Numbered from the stretch's first letter, positions 7,335 to 16,326 are shown. The stretch: DNA of 64,000 nucleotides from Ilyomonas limi (GCF_005233845.1 NZ_SZQL01000001.1:764158-828157); one strand, 5' to 3'. The notes: generated from the letters alone by a model not told the origin. Translations and numbers: made by a program.

Positions 7335-8003
7335 ATGTCACTTTATACCATTTCAGAAACAAATCAATTGCCTTCCATCAAAACACCTGAAGGGTTAAGA
7401 GTGGAAGTATGTACAGATGTGATGTTACTCTCTTTAATGGCATCCACAACCGTTGACGAAATAATAAAGCGGCTGGCAAACGATCATTTGGCCTTTGTTG
7501 CATACATCAACAATCAGCCTGCTGCTTTTGGTTGGATGGCAAGTGGAAAAGCAAAAATAGGAGAGCTGAATCACGAGTTAATTCTGCCCGAACGAAACAG
7601 GTACCTGTGGAATTTCAGAACGCTGGAAGCTTATCGCGGACTGGGTATCTATCCTGCATTGTTGCAATTTATCATTCGGTATGAGCGCCACAAAGCCAAC
7701 AGGTTTTGGATTATTCATGCACCTGAAAATAAGTCTTCTTTAAGAGGTATCATAAAGGCAGGTTTTAGCTATGTTGGTACGCTCTACACAAAAGCCAATG
7801 GTAGCATTTACATTGAAGCTACTGGTTTTGCAGAAACGCACTGTACTCTTTTAGCATCTATGGGCATTCAACCATCCTACGAAACACCGGCTTCGTGCTG
7901 GAACTGCAGTAGTCCCTTTATCAAAAAGAGAATGCCTGAATGTTGTTGTTCCAATGCCGGTGAGGTATGTACCGATAACACCATTCTTTCTATAGCGTCC
8001 TGA
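7335..8003 (+). CDS. GNAT-family N-acetyltransferase with cysteine-rich C-terminal tail
   Basis: The 222-residue product (ATG 7335) has a GNAT core: NQPAAFGWMASG on the central strands, the acetyl-CoA loop region FRTLEAYRGLGIYPALLQF, and HAPENKSSLRGIIKAGF for the following strand and helix. The last 55 or so residues are unusual, with seven Cys arranged as C, CxxC (SCWNC), CCC (PECCCSNAG) and C. GNAT enzymes transfer an acetyl group to an amine; the substrate is unknown. The tail recalls the neighbouring Cys-rich peptide, 73 bases upstream across a terminator, so a metal-binding or peptide-handling role is suggested. No exact -7 box was found directly upstream, which fits expression by readthrough. 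Confidence 0.75.
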   Translation: MSLYTISETNQLPSIKTPEGLRVEVCTDVMLLSLMASTTVDEIIKRLANDHLAFVAYINNQPAAFGWMASGKAKIGELNHELILPERNRYLWNFRTLEAYRGLGIYPALLQFIIRYERHKANRFWIIHAPENKSSLRGIIKAGFSYVGTLYTKANGSIYIEATGFAETHCTLLASMGIQPSYETPASCWNCSSPFIKKRMPECCCSNAGEVCTDNTILSIAS

Positions 8004-8035
8004 TCCAAAAAATTATAGCAACAGGCTTCTAAAGT

Positions 8036-8050
8036 GATGTTTAAAACATC
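8036..8050. promoter_or_regulatory. 15-bp perfect palindrome before the outer-membrane receptor gene
   Basis: GATGTTT-A-AAACATC lies 79 bases before the receptor start, between the acetyltransferase and receptor genes. It could be an operator. It does not match the metal-regulon or LacI elements, and no partner copy was seen. Confidence 0.3.
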
Positions 8051-8128
8051 GCCAGGGGAAGTATTATGCTAAAACAATTCCAGTAAAAACTAAACAACAA
8101 AAATTCATAAACAACAAAAGACTTACAA

Positions 8129-10573
8129 ATGAAAAAAGTTTTACTTGCCATTGCTTTACAAGCATTAAGCGTGGCAGCATTAGAAGCACAGCAAATCAAA
8201 GGCTTTGTAAAAGATGAGCAAGGCAATGCCGTTAGCGATGCAACTGTTTCTTTATTAAAATCGAAAGATAGCACCGTCATCAAGCTGGCGCTATCCCAAG
8301 AAGGTAACTTTAGTTTTTACGATGTTTCCAATGATAGTTTACTCATCAGCATAAACTATGTAGGTCATCAAACTTTTTACTCTGAAAAATTTTCCTTTGT
8401 TGGCGAACCTATAATATTGCCCCCTTTTGTATTAAGCAAATTAAAAACCGGTCTGCAAACCGTAACAGTAACGGCGAGAAAAAAGATGGTTGATGTGAAA
8501 GGGGACAGAACAATTTTGAATATAGAAGGAACTATTAACGCCACCGGCAGCGATGCGCTGGAACTCCTTAAAAAATCACCTGGCGTTAATGTTGACAAGG
8601 ATGAAAAGCTTAGTATAAACGGCAAGAATGGTGTTCAGGTGTATATTGACAATAAACCTACTCCGCTGAATGGCCAGGACCTGAGCAGCTATCTGAAATC
8701 TATTCCCTCTGCTCAGATTGAAGCTATTGAAATTATTAATAATCCCGGTGTAATGTATGAAGCATCGGGTAGTGCGGGTATCATCAACATTCGCTTGAAG
8801 AAGAACAAAACAATGGGTTTTAACGGAAGCGTGAATGCAGGCATCAGCGCCAGCAAGAACATAAGATGGGAAGATGGTTTTTCAATCAACTACAGAAACA
8901 AACGGGTAAATGCTTATGGCACTTACAGCGGCAACCATGGTAAGCTGCAAAGTGATTTCGAGCTGCACCGTGTAGTAAAGGATACCGCATTTGACCAGCA
9001 AAGCAGGATCTGGATGAATAAGAACAACCACACATTCAAAACAGGCGCAGATTATACAGTTAGTGCGAAAAGTAATATAGGTGTCATGGTTAACGGAAAC
9101 ATTGCTGCACCTGAAGTTACCAATCTGAATATTACGCCTATATCCTATTATCCTACCGGTGCTATTGATAAAATATTGGTTGCCGGAAATTTCACAAAGC
9201 AAAGAAACACCAACATCAATTCCAATATCAACTATAGCTATAAAGATACATCGGGTAGAACCCTGGTTGTAAATGCCGATTACGGTTATTACAACAACAA
9301 GCAGGATCAGGTGCAACCCAATTTGTTTTTTGATGCAACAGGCAAGCATACATTATATCAGCACAACTACCTGATCGTTTCTCCAGCCCGTATTGATATT
9401 TATTCTGTAAAGGCTGATTATGAACAGCGTTTTGCAAAGGGTAAATTAGCATTGGGTGGCAAGTTTGGATACGTAAAAACCAATAATGATTTCAACCAAT
9501 ACAACGAAGCGGGTAATGAATGGGAATTGGATAAAGACAGAAGCAATTTTTTTGGTTATAAAGAGAACGTGAACGCAGCTTATATCAATTATGCAAGGGA
9601 ACTGAAAGGTATTGCCATCCAGGGCGGCATCAGGGCAGAACAAACCAATGTGGAGGGAAGCCTGAAAGGTTTTAAGAAAATGGGTAGTGATTACACTGCA
9701 GAAACATTCACATTCAAAAAAGATTATCTTGATTTCTTTCCAAGTGTAAGCATTACCATTGCTCCTAAATCGCAAAACCAGTTTGCATTATCTTATAGTC
9801 GCAGAATTGACAGGCCAGTGTATCAGGATTTAAATCCCTTTGAATACCGCATCAACGAATATACTTATCACAAAGGCAGCGTTGATCTACGTCCGCAATA
9901 TACCAATACCATCAGTCTTACACATACATTCAGGTATAAACTAAATACAACATTGAGCTATAGCCATGTAAAAGATGTATTTGGCCAATTGGTAGATACT
10001 GCACAAGGTGTTAAAGGCTATTTGGTAAATAGCAATATTGCCAGCCAGAATATTACAAGCCTCAATATCAGCTATCCCTTCCAGTACAAAAACTTCAGCC
10101 TGTTTACCAATGTAAATACTTACTACTCGGCGTACAAAGCAGATTTTGGTGCAGATCGTAACATCAACCTGGATGTATGGGCAGTGCATATTTATGCACA
10201 AAGCAGTTACCGTTTTGGTAAAGGCTGGGCGGCAGAGATAAGCGGATTTTATACATCGCCTGCTATCTGGCAGGGCACTTTAAAAACAGCTTCGATGTGG
10301 AGTGCCGATGCCGGTGTGCAAAAGCAAATATGGAAGGGCAAAGGAGCCATTAAAGCTACTGTGAGTGATGTATTTAAAACGATGAAGTGGCGTGCTACCA
10401 GCAATTTTTCCGGACAAGATATTGCAGCAGCCGGCAGGTACGATAGCCGTCAGTTTAAAATAAACTTCACTTACCGTTTTGGTAACCAAAAATTGAAAGC
10501 AGCACGCCAATATAAAACCGGACTTGAAGAAGAAAGCAACAGAGCGCAAAGCAGCGGCGGGTTAGGACATTAA
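8129..10573 (+). CDS. TonB-dependent receptor-like outer-membrane protein
   Basis: The 814-residue product (ATG 8129) has a signal peptide ending near ALEAQQ, an N-terminal carboxypeptidase-regulatory-like beta domain (IKGFVKDEQGNAVSDATVSL, residues ~22-100), a plug domain (VTVTARKKMVDVKGDRTIL to AGIINIRLKK, ~110-230) and a C-terminal beta-barrel ending in FKINFTYRFG followed by a short charged tail. It belongs to the single-component receptor group of Bacteroidota (outer-membrane beta-barrel family), not the SusC group, and no SusD partner is adjacent. The ligand cannot be read. Being downstream of the Cys-rich peptide and acetyltransferase, it may import or export a metal complex, but it is separated by 125 bases and could be independent. 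Confidence 0.88.
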   Translation: MKKVLLAIALQALSVAALEAQQIKGFVKDEQGNAVSDATVSLLKSKDSTVIKLALSQEGNFSFYDVSNDSLLISINYVGHQTFYSEKFSFVGEPIILPPFVLSKLKTGLQTVTVTARKKMVDVKGDRTILNIEGTINATGSDALELLKKSPGVNVDKDEKLSINGKNGVQVYIDNKPTPLNGQDLSSYLKSIPSAQIEAIEIINNPGVMYEASGSAGIINIRLKKNKTMGFNGSVNAGISASKNIRWEDGFSINYRNKRVNAYGTYSGNHGKLQSDFELHRVVKDTAFDQQSRIWMNKNNHTFKTGADYTVSAKSNIGVMVNGNIAAPEVTNLNITPISYYPTGAIDKILVAGNFTKQRNTNINSNINYSYKDTSGRTLVVNADYGYYNNKQDQVQPNLFFDATGKHTLYQHNYLIVSPARIDIYSVKADYEQRFAKGKLALGGKFGYVKTNNDFNQYNEAGNEWELDKDRSNFFGYKENVNAAYINYARELKGIAIQGGIRAEQTNVEGSLKGFKKMGSDYTAETFTFKKDYLDFFPSVSITIAPKSQNQFALSYSRRIDRPVYQDLNPFEYRINEYTYHKGSVDLRPQYTNTISLTHTFRYKLNTTLSYSHVKDVFGQLVDTAQGVKGYLVNSNIASQNITSLNISYPFQYKNFSLFTNVNTYYSAYKADFGADRNINLDVWAVHIYAQSSYRFGKGWAAEISGFYTSPAIWQGTLKTASMWSADAGVQKQIWKGKGAIKATVSDVFKTMKWRATSNFSGQDIAAAGRYDSRQFKINFTYRFGNQKLKAARQYKTGLEEESNRAQSSGGLGH

Positions 10574-10685
10574 TTATCTAAAAATAAAAGATGAAGGCTG
10601 TTATCCATTTATTCACTATCGCCGGGCAGTTTTAGCAAAGCAATATAACTATGAATGATGGTGGCAACACAAATACCATCAGCTT

Positions 10686-10718
10686 AAAAGAAGCTGCCCC
10701 AAATGGCAGCTTCTTTTT
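10686..10718 (+). terminator. Intrinsic terminator after the receptor gene
   Basis: Arms AAAAGAAGCTGCC (10686-10698) and GGCAGCTTCTTTT (10705-10717) form a 13-bp stem with a 6-base loop and a T-run. Confidence 0.85.
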
Positions 10719-10796
10719 GTATGCTACGATATTTGCAGTGGTTAAAAATAGAGTGGTTTTATTACTTTTATTTTTTACAATGTATATTGCCCGGGT

Positions 10797-11240
10797 ATGA
10801 AAACACTATTCGTCCTTTTGCCTATCCTCTTTTTATCAGCAAATAGCTCTTACAGCCAAATTCATTTTGAGCCGCTTTCGTGGCAGCAGGCTCTAGGAAA
10901 AGCAAGGGAAGAAAACAAAATGATTTTTATTGATGTATATACGACCTGGTGTTCCTATTGCAAGCAAATGGATGCACATATTTTTTCTATGAAAGCAGTT
11001 GGTGAGTATCATAATGAACACTTTATCAATTTAAGAATTGATGCAGAAAGAGGAGATGGCATTGCTATCAGAAACAGTTACCGGCTGTTGGGCTTTCCAA
11101 CTTTTTTGTATCTTGACCCGCAGGGGACAGTAATTCGAAAAACTGCCGGTTATCAAAATAAAGAGCAACTGTTGTACAACAGCCAACTGGCATTTTCTTT
11201 ATTCACAAAACCATCAGTCGATTCGTTAGCAAAACAATAA
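10797..11240 (+). CDS. Exported thioredoxin-fold protein
   Basis: The 147-residue product has a signal peptide (hydrophobic residues 4-14, cleavage likely after SYSQ) and a thioredoxin-like domain with the active site WCSYCK (Cys52 and Cys55) followed by MDAHIF. The cis-proline region LLGFPTFLYLDPQGTVI is also present. It probably acts in periplasmic disulfide reduction or exchange. It is a single gene between the receptor and rpsO, and no client is evident nearby. Confidence 0.88.
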   Translation: MKTLFVLLPILFLSANSSYSQIHFEPLSWQQALGKAREENKMIFIDVYTTWCSYCKQMDAHIFSMKAVGEYHNEHFINLRIDAERGDGIAIRNSYRLLGFPTFLYLDPQGTVIRKTAGYQNKEQLLYNSQLAFSLFTKPSVDSLAKQ

Positions 11241-11298
11241 GATTGTTTGTAGCGGTTAATTTTTAATAAATATTTTCCGGATTCAGCAACTTTTATAT

Positions 11299-11306
11299 TA
11301 CTTTTG
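11299..11306 (+). promoter_or_regulatory. Promoter -7 box TACTTTTG of rpsO
   Basis: An exact TAnnTTTG match 52 bases upstream of the rpsO start, implying a leader of about 45 bases. Confidence 0.5.
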
Positions 11307-11358
11307 CCGCCCGAATATTAGATGTAAAATTTTGGATGCAATTTAAAAAAGTATTGAG

Positions 11359-11631
11359 ATGCCTTATTTAACTACTGAACAGAGATCAAATATTTTTGAA
11401 ACGTACGGCGGAACCGCCCAGAATACGGGTTCTATAGAAGCCCAGATTGCGATACTTACAGAGCGTATCAGCAGCATTTCCAAGCACTTACAAGCAAATA
11501 AAAAAGACTTCTCTACCAACCGCGGTTTAATGCAGATGGTAGGTAAGCGCAAACGCCTGCTGGCTTATATGCAAAAGCACAACCTGCAGGGTTACCGTGC
11601 ATTAATTGAAAAGTTAGGTCTTCGTAAATAA
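11359..11631 (+). CDS. rpsO: 30S ribosomal protein S15
   Basis: The 90-residue product has the full S15 length and signature (TGSIEAQIAILTERISSISK, HLQANKKDFSTNRGLMQMVG, then KRKRLLAYMQ). S15 binds the central domain of 16S rRNA early in 30S assembly. The gene lies upstream of pnp, a neighbourhood seen in many bacteria, but here each has its own promoter and a terminator stands between them. Confidence 0.98.
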   Translation: MPYLTTEQRSNIFETYGGTAQNTGSIEAQIAILTERISSISKHLQANKKDFSTNRGLMQMVGKRKRLLAYMQKHNLQGYRALIEKLGLRK

Positions 11632-11653
11632 GCATCTATGCTATAAATCATTT

Positions 11654-11692
11654 ATTCCCAACTGGAGTTGTACAACAGTTGGGAATACTTTT
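11654..11692 (+). terminator. Intrinsic terminator after rpsO
   Basis: The stem ATTCCCAACTG/CAGTTGGGAAT (11654-11664 with 11676-11686) has an 11-base loop and is followed by ACTTTTTT. Confidence 0.85.
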
Positions 11693-11718
11693 TTATACGA
11701 TAAGTGTTTGCCCGCAAT

Positions 11719-11726
11719 TATTTTTG
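11719..11726 (+). promoter_or_regulatory. Promoter -7 box TATTTTTG of pnp
   Basis: An exact TAnnTTTG match 84 bases upstream of the pnp start. The implied leader of about 75 bases leaves room for post-transcriptional control, which is common for pnp. Confidence 0.4.
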
Positions 11727-11810
11727 TTAACCTTGAATTTGTACGCTGCAACCTCTTTTTCCCACCTTGTGAGGTGCTGTGCAAATTCAATTTCTATTTA
11801 TTTATAAATT

Positions 11811-13976
11811 ATGCTAACTCAACCAAAGAGTGTATCATTTGACCTTGGTGGTGGCCGCGAGGTGTTTATCGAAACCGGCAAACTGGCACGCCAGGCTGAC
11901 GGCGCCGTAACCATAAGACAAGGTAAAAATATTATACTGGCTACTGTGGTAGCTAACAAAGAACCCAAAGAAGGTCAGTCATTTTTCCCGCTAAGCGTTG
12001 ACTACCAGGAAAAATTTGCTTCTGCCGGCCGTATTCCGGGTTCCTTTTTTAAGCGTGAAGCGCGTTTAAACGATTATGAAGTGCTCACAAGCCGGCTGGT
12101 AGACCGTGCCTTGCGTCCGCTTTTCCCCGAAGATTATTTATGCGAAGTACAGGTGCTCATTACACTGGTATCAAGCGACGAAGAAATATTGCCCGATGCG
12201 CTGGCTTGTTTAGCAGCATCGGCTGCTTTTGCGGTATCGGATATTCCTATTAAAGAAATTATTTCCGAAGTGCGCCTTGCCCGCATTGACGGCGAGTTTA
12301 AGGTAAATCCTACCCGTCAGGAAATGGAGAATGCAGATATGGATTTCATCATTGCCGCCACCGAAAAAAACCTGATGATGGTGGAAGGGGAAGCAAAGGA
12401 GTGCAGCGAAGAAGACCTGGTAAAAGCATTAGAATTGGCACATAATGCCATTCGTGTGCAAATAAAAGCGCAGCAGCAATTAAGAGAGCTGGTAGGCATT
12501 ACCGGCAAGCGTGATTATACAAAGCCGGAAGAAAACGAAGCACTGAGAGATGTAGTAAAGAGTTTTGCAAAAGATAAAGTATATGCTATTGCCAAAAGCG
12601 CACTGAGCAAACACGAGCGGAGCGACAAATTTCATGAGATCCGTGATGAACTGATAGATTCTCTTGGTGAAGATGCCGATGATTTGCAGAAGCAATTAGC
12701 CAAAAAATATTTTGGCGAACTGGAATGGGAAGTTGTTCGCACCATGATTTTAGAAGATCGTGTACGCCTTGATGGACGCACACTCGACCAGGTACGCCCG
12801 CTGGCAATGGAAGTAGATCCGTTGCCTACCCCGCATGGTTCTGCATTATTCACCCGTGGCGAAACGCAATCACTTACTACCGTAACGTTGGGTACGCCAT
12901 TGGATGAATTACTAATAGAAACTGCTGCCACTTCCCACGAATCTAAATTCTTTTTACACTACAATTTCCCGCCTTTCTCTACCGGCGAAATCAAGATGAT
13001 GCGTGGTCCGGGACGGCGCGAAGTAGGACACGGCAACCTCGCCATGCGCAGCCTGAAGCAAATGATGCCGGGCAATGAGTATGCTTATACCGTTCGTGTA
13101 GTAAGTGATATTTTAGAGTCGAATGGTTCCTCATCTATGGCTACGGTATGTGCCGGTTCATTGGCACTGATGGACGCCGGTGTGCCAATTCCCAAGCATG
13201 TAAGTGGTGTTGCAATGGGCTTGATTACCCGCGAAGATGGCAAGTATGCCATTCTTACTGATATTTTGGGTGACGAAGATCACCTGGGCGACATGGACTT
13301 TAAAGTAACCGGCACACGGGAAGGTATTTGCGGCGTGCAAATGGATATTAAGGTAGATGGATTGAGCATGGAAGTAATGCGTGAAGCATTGGAGCAAGCC
13401 CGCATAGGCCGCCTGCACATTTTGGATGCGATGTATGAATGTATTCCTGCGCACCGCGAAGATGTGAAACCTCATGCACCACGTATGCTGAAGCTAATTA
13501 TTGATAAGGAATTTATTGGTGCAGTAATTGGACCAGGTGGTAAAATAATACAGGAAATACAAAAAGAAACCGGCACCACTATCAATATTGAAGAAGTGGG
13601 CAATTTTGGTGAAGTAAGCATTTTCAGCAGTGATAAAACCGGTGCCGAAAAAGCGCTGCAGTGGGTGAAAGGTATTGTAGCCGTGCCGCAGGTAGATGAA
13701 GTATATGAGGCAACAGTAAAATCTATCCAGCCATACGGTGCTTTTGTGGAGTTCCTGCCTAAAAAAGAGGGCTTGCTGCATATCAGTGAAGTATCGTGGA
13801 AGCGCCTGGAAAATCTGGAAGGCGTGCTGAAAGAAGGCGATAAGATAAAAGTAAAACTGATTGGTATAGATCACAAGACCGGCAAATTCAAGCTGAGCCG
13901 CAAGGCATTGACTCCAAAGCCGGATTTTAATAAACCACGCCAGGAAAGCAGGTCATCCGATAATCAGCCGCAATAA
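11811..13976 (+). CDS. pnp: Polyribonucleotide nucleotidyltransferase (PNPase)
   Basis: The 721-residue product has two RNase PH-like cores (FDLGGGREVFIETGKLARQA at the start; second core with TRGETQSLTTVTLGT and HYNFPPFSTGE), the helical linker, a KH domain (IGAVIGPGGKIIQEI, ~565-625) and a C-terminal S1 domain (KSIQPYGAFVEFLPKKEGLL, ~640-705) with a short polar tail. It degrades RNA 3' to 5' using phosphate and is a core RNA-decay enzyme in the cytoplasm. The length is normal for the family. A clear terminator follows. Confidence 0.98.
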   Translation: MLTQPKSVSFDLGGGREVFIETGKLARQADGAVTIRQGKNIILATVVANKEPKEGQSFFPLSVDYQEKFASAGRIPGSFFKREARLNDYEVLTSRLVDRALRPLFPEDYLCEVQVLITLVSSDEEILPDALACLAASAAFAVSDIPIKEIISEVRLARIDGEFKVNPTRQEMENADMDFIIAATEKNLMMVEGEAKECSEEDLVKALELAHNAIRVQIKAQQQLRELVGITGKRDYTKPEENEALRDVVKSFAKDKVYAIAKSALSKHERSDKFHEIRDELIDSLGEDADDLQKQLAKKYFGELEWEVVRTMILEDRVRLDGRTLDQVRPLAMEVDPLPTPHGSALFTRGETQSLTTVTLGTPLDELLIETAATSHESKFFLHYNFPPFSTGEIKMMRGPGRREVGHGNLAMRSLKQMMPGNEYAYTVRVVSDILESNGSSSMATVCAGSLALMDAGVPIPKHVSGVAMGLITREDGKYAILTDILGDEDHLGDMDFKVTGTREGICGVQMDIKVDGLSMEVMREALEQARIGRLHILDAMYECIPAHREDVKPHAPRMLKLIIDKEFIGAVIGPGGKIIQEIQKETGTTINIEEVGNFGEVSIFSSDKTGAEKALQWVKGIVAVPQVDEVYEATVKSIQPYGAFVEFLPKKEGLLHISEVSWKRLENLEGVLKEGDKIKVKLIGIDHKTGKFKLSRKALTPKPDFNKPRQESRSSDNQPQ

Positions 13977-13996
13977 TTTTAATGTATAAATTTATT

Positions 13997-14026
13997 AAAA
14001 CCCTGATGCAAGCATCAGGGTTTTTT
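13997..14026 (+). terminator. Intrinsic terminator after pnp
   Basis: The perfect 13-bp stem AAAACCCTGATGC/GCATCAGGGTTTT (13997-14009 with 14012-14024) has a very tight 2-base loop (in practice 4 bases) and a T-run. Confidence 0.88.
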
Positions 14027-14118
14027 ATTTTATTTGGCTGCCAGGCAGAGATAGGAGCATGGTTCACCAGCATTCTTGGTGCATCTTCGCACCTTAGCCT
14101 TTCAACAACACACATATA

Positions 14119-14943
14119 ATGAATACACCAAATTATATAGAAGTTATTTTTAATGATATCAATGCAGCGCAATCAAATATTTTAATTGCGCTGCTTAACA
14201 ATTGTGGTTTTGAGGGTTTTGAAGAAAGAGAGGAGAAGCTGAAGGCTTATATAAGCGAAAGAGATTTTGATACGGCGGCTTTTGCTGAAATTACAAGTCC
14301 GTATCGGCTTAGCTACCATATACATATTGTGCCATCGCAAAACTGGAATGCAGTATGGGAAGAACAATTTGAGCCGGTTTCAGTACATGATTTCGTAGGC
14401 ATCCGCGCACATTTTCATCCGCCGTTTGCTGGTAAAGTGGCACATGAAATTGTTATTACCCCCAAAATGAGCTTTGGCACTGGCCACCATGCTACTACCT
14501 GGATGATGATAGAGCAAATGCAACAGATTGATTTTGCCAACAAGCAAGTGCTGGATTTTGGTACGGGTACTGGTATATTGGCTATTGTAAGTGAAAAATT
14601 AGGTGCTGCGCACATATGGGCGATAGATGTAGATGAATGGAGTATTGAAAATGCAAAAGAAAATATAGCACGCAATAATTGTGGCGCCATTAGCCTGCAA
14701 CAAGCAGATAAGGTAGCAACAGGTGAGACGTATGATGTAATATTAGCAAACATTAATAAGAATATTATCCTGCAAAATATACAACGGCTGAACGATTGTT
14801 TAGCCACGGGTGGTTGCTTGCTAATAAGCGGCTTACTGGCTGAGGATGAGCCGGATATATTGGCGGAAATAAGCTCATTACAGGTAACCCATAAACGCAC
14901 AATGCACCGGCAGCAGTGGATTGCAATGCTGTTTACCCGTTAA
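14119..14943 (+). CDS. prmA: Ribosomal protein L11 methyltransferase
   Basis: The 274-residue product has the PrmA layout: a short N-terminal substrate-recognition domain and a class I methyltransferase domain with MSFGTGHHATTWMM, the SAM loop VLDFGTGTGILAI, AIDVDEWSIENAKEN and the catalytic-region motif VILANINKNI. PrmA trimethylates L11 in the cytoplasm. It is a single gene between pnp and plsY. Confidence 0.95.
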   Translation: MNTPNYIEVIFNDINAAQSNILIALLNNCGFEGFEEREEKLKAYISERDFDTAAFAEITSPYRLSYHIHIVPSQNWNAVWEEQFEPVSVHDFVGIRAHFHPPFAGKVAHEIVITPKMSFGTGHHATTWMMIEQMQQIDFANKQVLDFGTGTGILAIVSEKLGAAHIWAIDVDEWSIENAKENIARNNCGAISLQQADKVATGETYDVILANINKNIILQNIQRLNDCLATGGCLLISGLLAEDEPDILAEISSLQVTHKRTMHRQQWIAMLFTR

Positions 14944-14992
14944 AATTTCCTTAGAGGAAACATTAATAATCAATCGAAAGGGTGAATTTCTT

Positions 14993-15000
14993 TATATTTG
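14993..15000 (+). promoter_or_regulatory. Promoter -7 box TATATTTG of plsY
   Basis: An exact TAnnTTTG match 22 bases before ATG 15023. It supports this start over the longer open frame, which reaches back into prmA. Confidence 0.55.
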
Positions 15001-15022
15001 TTACTCTCCAACTGAAAAGCTA

Positions 15023-15685
15023 ATGCCAGAAGCACTATTAATTATTCTTGCGTATATGATTGGTTCTATCCCAACTGCCGTATGGATAAGTAAACATTTC
15101 TTTGGGATTGATATACGTGATTATGGTAGCGGCAATGCCGGTGCTACCAATACTTATCGTGTGCTCGGTTCTAAATGGGGCACGATCGTAATGATTGTAG
15201 ATATGCTCAAAGGCGTGATTGCAACTTCTTTATACATTACACTGCCTTATTACACAGTACTGAGCCATGAGGTGGACAGAACCAATATGATGATTGGGCT
15301 TGGATTGGCGGCTGTACTTGGGCATATTTTTCCAATCTGGGCTAATTTTAAAGGTGGCAAAGGCGTGGCTACCTTGTTCGGAATGATTCTAGCCATTCAG
15401 CCTATCGTTGCAGCCTCATGTGTGGGCGTATTTCTGATAGTATTATATCTTACCCGTTTTGTGTCGCTTAGTTCTATTTTATCCAGTGTTGCCTTCGCAG
15501 TGTTTATTCTATTTATTTTTAATGATGATGTGCAACTATACCGTATTTTTTCGGTAGCCGTAGCCCTGATGGTTATTTTAACACATCAGAAAAACATTAA
15601 TCGTATTATCAAAGGTACGGAGAGCAAAGTGCCCATTTTAAAGCACAGGGATCGCCGACGTCAAAAGAGGAGAGAAGAATTGTAA
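15023..15685 (+). CDS. plsY: Glycerol-3-phosphate acyltransferase PlsY
   Basis: The 220-residue product starts at ATG 15023 (MPEALLIILAYMIGSIPTAV). It carries the three PlsY signatures: GSIPTAVW, DYGSGNAGATNTYRVLG and the glycine-rich loop HIFPIWANFKGGKGVAT. Five or more membrane segments are evident, and the C-terminus is strongly basic (HRDRRRQKRREEL). PlsY transfers an acyl group from acyl-phosphate to glycerol-3-phosphate at the inner membrane, the first step of phospholipid synthesis. No terminator directly follows. Confidence 0.96.
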   Translation: MPEALLIILAYMIGSIPTAVWISKHFFGIDIRDYGSGNAGATNTYRVLGSKWGTIVMIVDMLKGVIATSLYITLPYYTVLSHEVDRTNMMIGLGLAAVLGHIFPIWANFKGGKGVATLFGMILAIQPIVAASCVGVFLIVLYLTRFVSLSSILSSVAFAVFILFIFNDDVQLYRIFSVAVALMVILTHQKNINRIIKGTESKVPILKHRDRRRQKRREEL

Positions 15686-16093
15686 ATTTCTTTTCGGCCT
15701 TCATTTATTTCTTGCTAATATTTTACTTCTCCAAATTATTCTTCTTTACAGGCAGATTATCTGTATATCCTACAGCTATACCGCGGTGTGTCAGAAAATT
15801 TAAGCTGAACAGCCTATCCGAAAATGGATATAAGTAGCCGCTATTTATAAGTAGAAGGATCTATATATTAAAATAAAAAGGGCGTGTATAGAAATACGCG
15901 CCCGGAATCCAATATCGCTATACAATAGGCAATACCAATGCCAATTAATTAAATTATTGATTTATAATGATATATATAATAAGCATAGTTGAATGTAGTA
16001 TCGGAATGGGAAGATCATTTCAAAAAATGGAATTTTTGAATAACAGGGAGTAGGAATAGGCGCTATAATATATACTTAACTTTTATAAATAAA
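15686..16093. other. Gene-free stretch after plsY
   Basis: About 400 AT-rich bases with no credible coding frame. They hold a small hairpin TATCC-N6-GGATA near 15815-15832 and the minus-strand terminator listed separately. Nothing else was recognised. The candidate RNA begins at the right end. Confidence 0.6.
15871..15903 (-). terminator. Minus-strand intrinsic terminator without an assigned gene
   Basis: On the minus strand GGGCGCGTAT/ATACACGCCC forms a 10-bp stem (one G-T pair; plus-strand arms 15880-15889 and 15894-15903) with a 4-base loop, followed by TTTTTATTT. No minus-strand gene ends here. The infB transcript already has a terminator at 16266-16304. Confidence 0.6.
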
Positions 16094-16304
16094 TCTGTAT
16101 AGGCTGAATTATGCTACTTGGGTACGTCCCTTACCACCGGAGTGATAGTCACACGGCAATGAGGCAAGTTGAAAGATTTATGCAGCAGCCTCACATCAGA
16201 CGGAAGTATAAATGAATAAGTAGAGGATTTCCGATGGCCCTATAGACTAGCAAAGGCAGCACTGTAAATAACAAAAGCCCTCATAGTGAGGGCTTTTGTT
16301 ATTT
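16094..16304 (+). ncRNA. Candidate structured RNA between plsY and infB
   Basis: Nested complementarity suggests a branched RNA. An outer stem pairs TCTGTATAGG (16094-16103) with CCTATAGA (16239-16246, 2-base bulge). An inner stem pairs CTACTT (16114-16119) with AAGTAG (16218-16223). Inside are three hairpins: GGG-TACGT-CCC (16120-16130), a nested CCG/GTGA-TAG-TCAC/CGG (16137-16156) and TGAGGC/GCCTCA (about 16160-16192). An 18-bp terminator closes it. A near -7 box, TAAATCTG (16090-16097, one mismatch), overlaps the start. I see no signatures of tmRNA, RNase P RNA or signal-recognition RNA. Strand is uncertain because the terminator is symmetrical. Confidence 0.4.
16266..16304. terminator. 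Bidirectional terminator between the candidate RNA and infB
   Basis: A perfect 18-bp stem (16266-16283 with 16287-16304, core AAAAGCCCTCA/TGAGGGCTTTT) with loop TAG has AT-rich ends on both sides. It can end infB on the minus strand (22 bases after the stop codon) and plus-strand transcripts from the left. Confidence 0.85.
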
Positions 16305-16326
16305 ATACTACTTATTTTACAAATGA

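Noticed and set aside
16094-16304. Candidate RNA as tmRNA, RNase P RNA or signal-recognition RNA
   Set aside because: No tag-peptide frame with a tRNA-like end, no conserved GAGGAAAGTCC block and no GGAAG-type tetraloop region was found.
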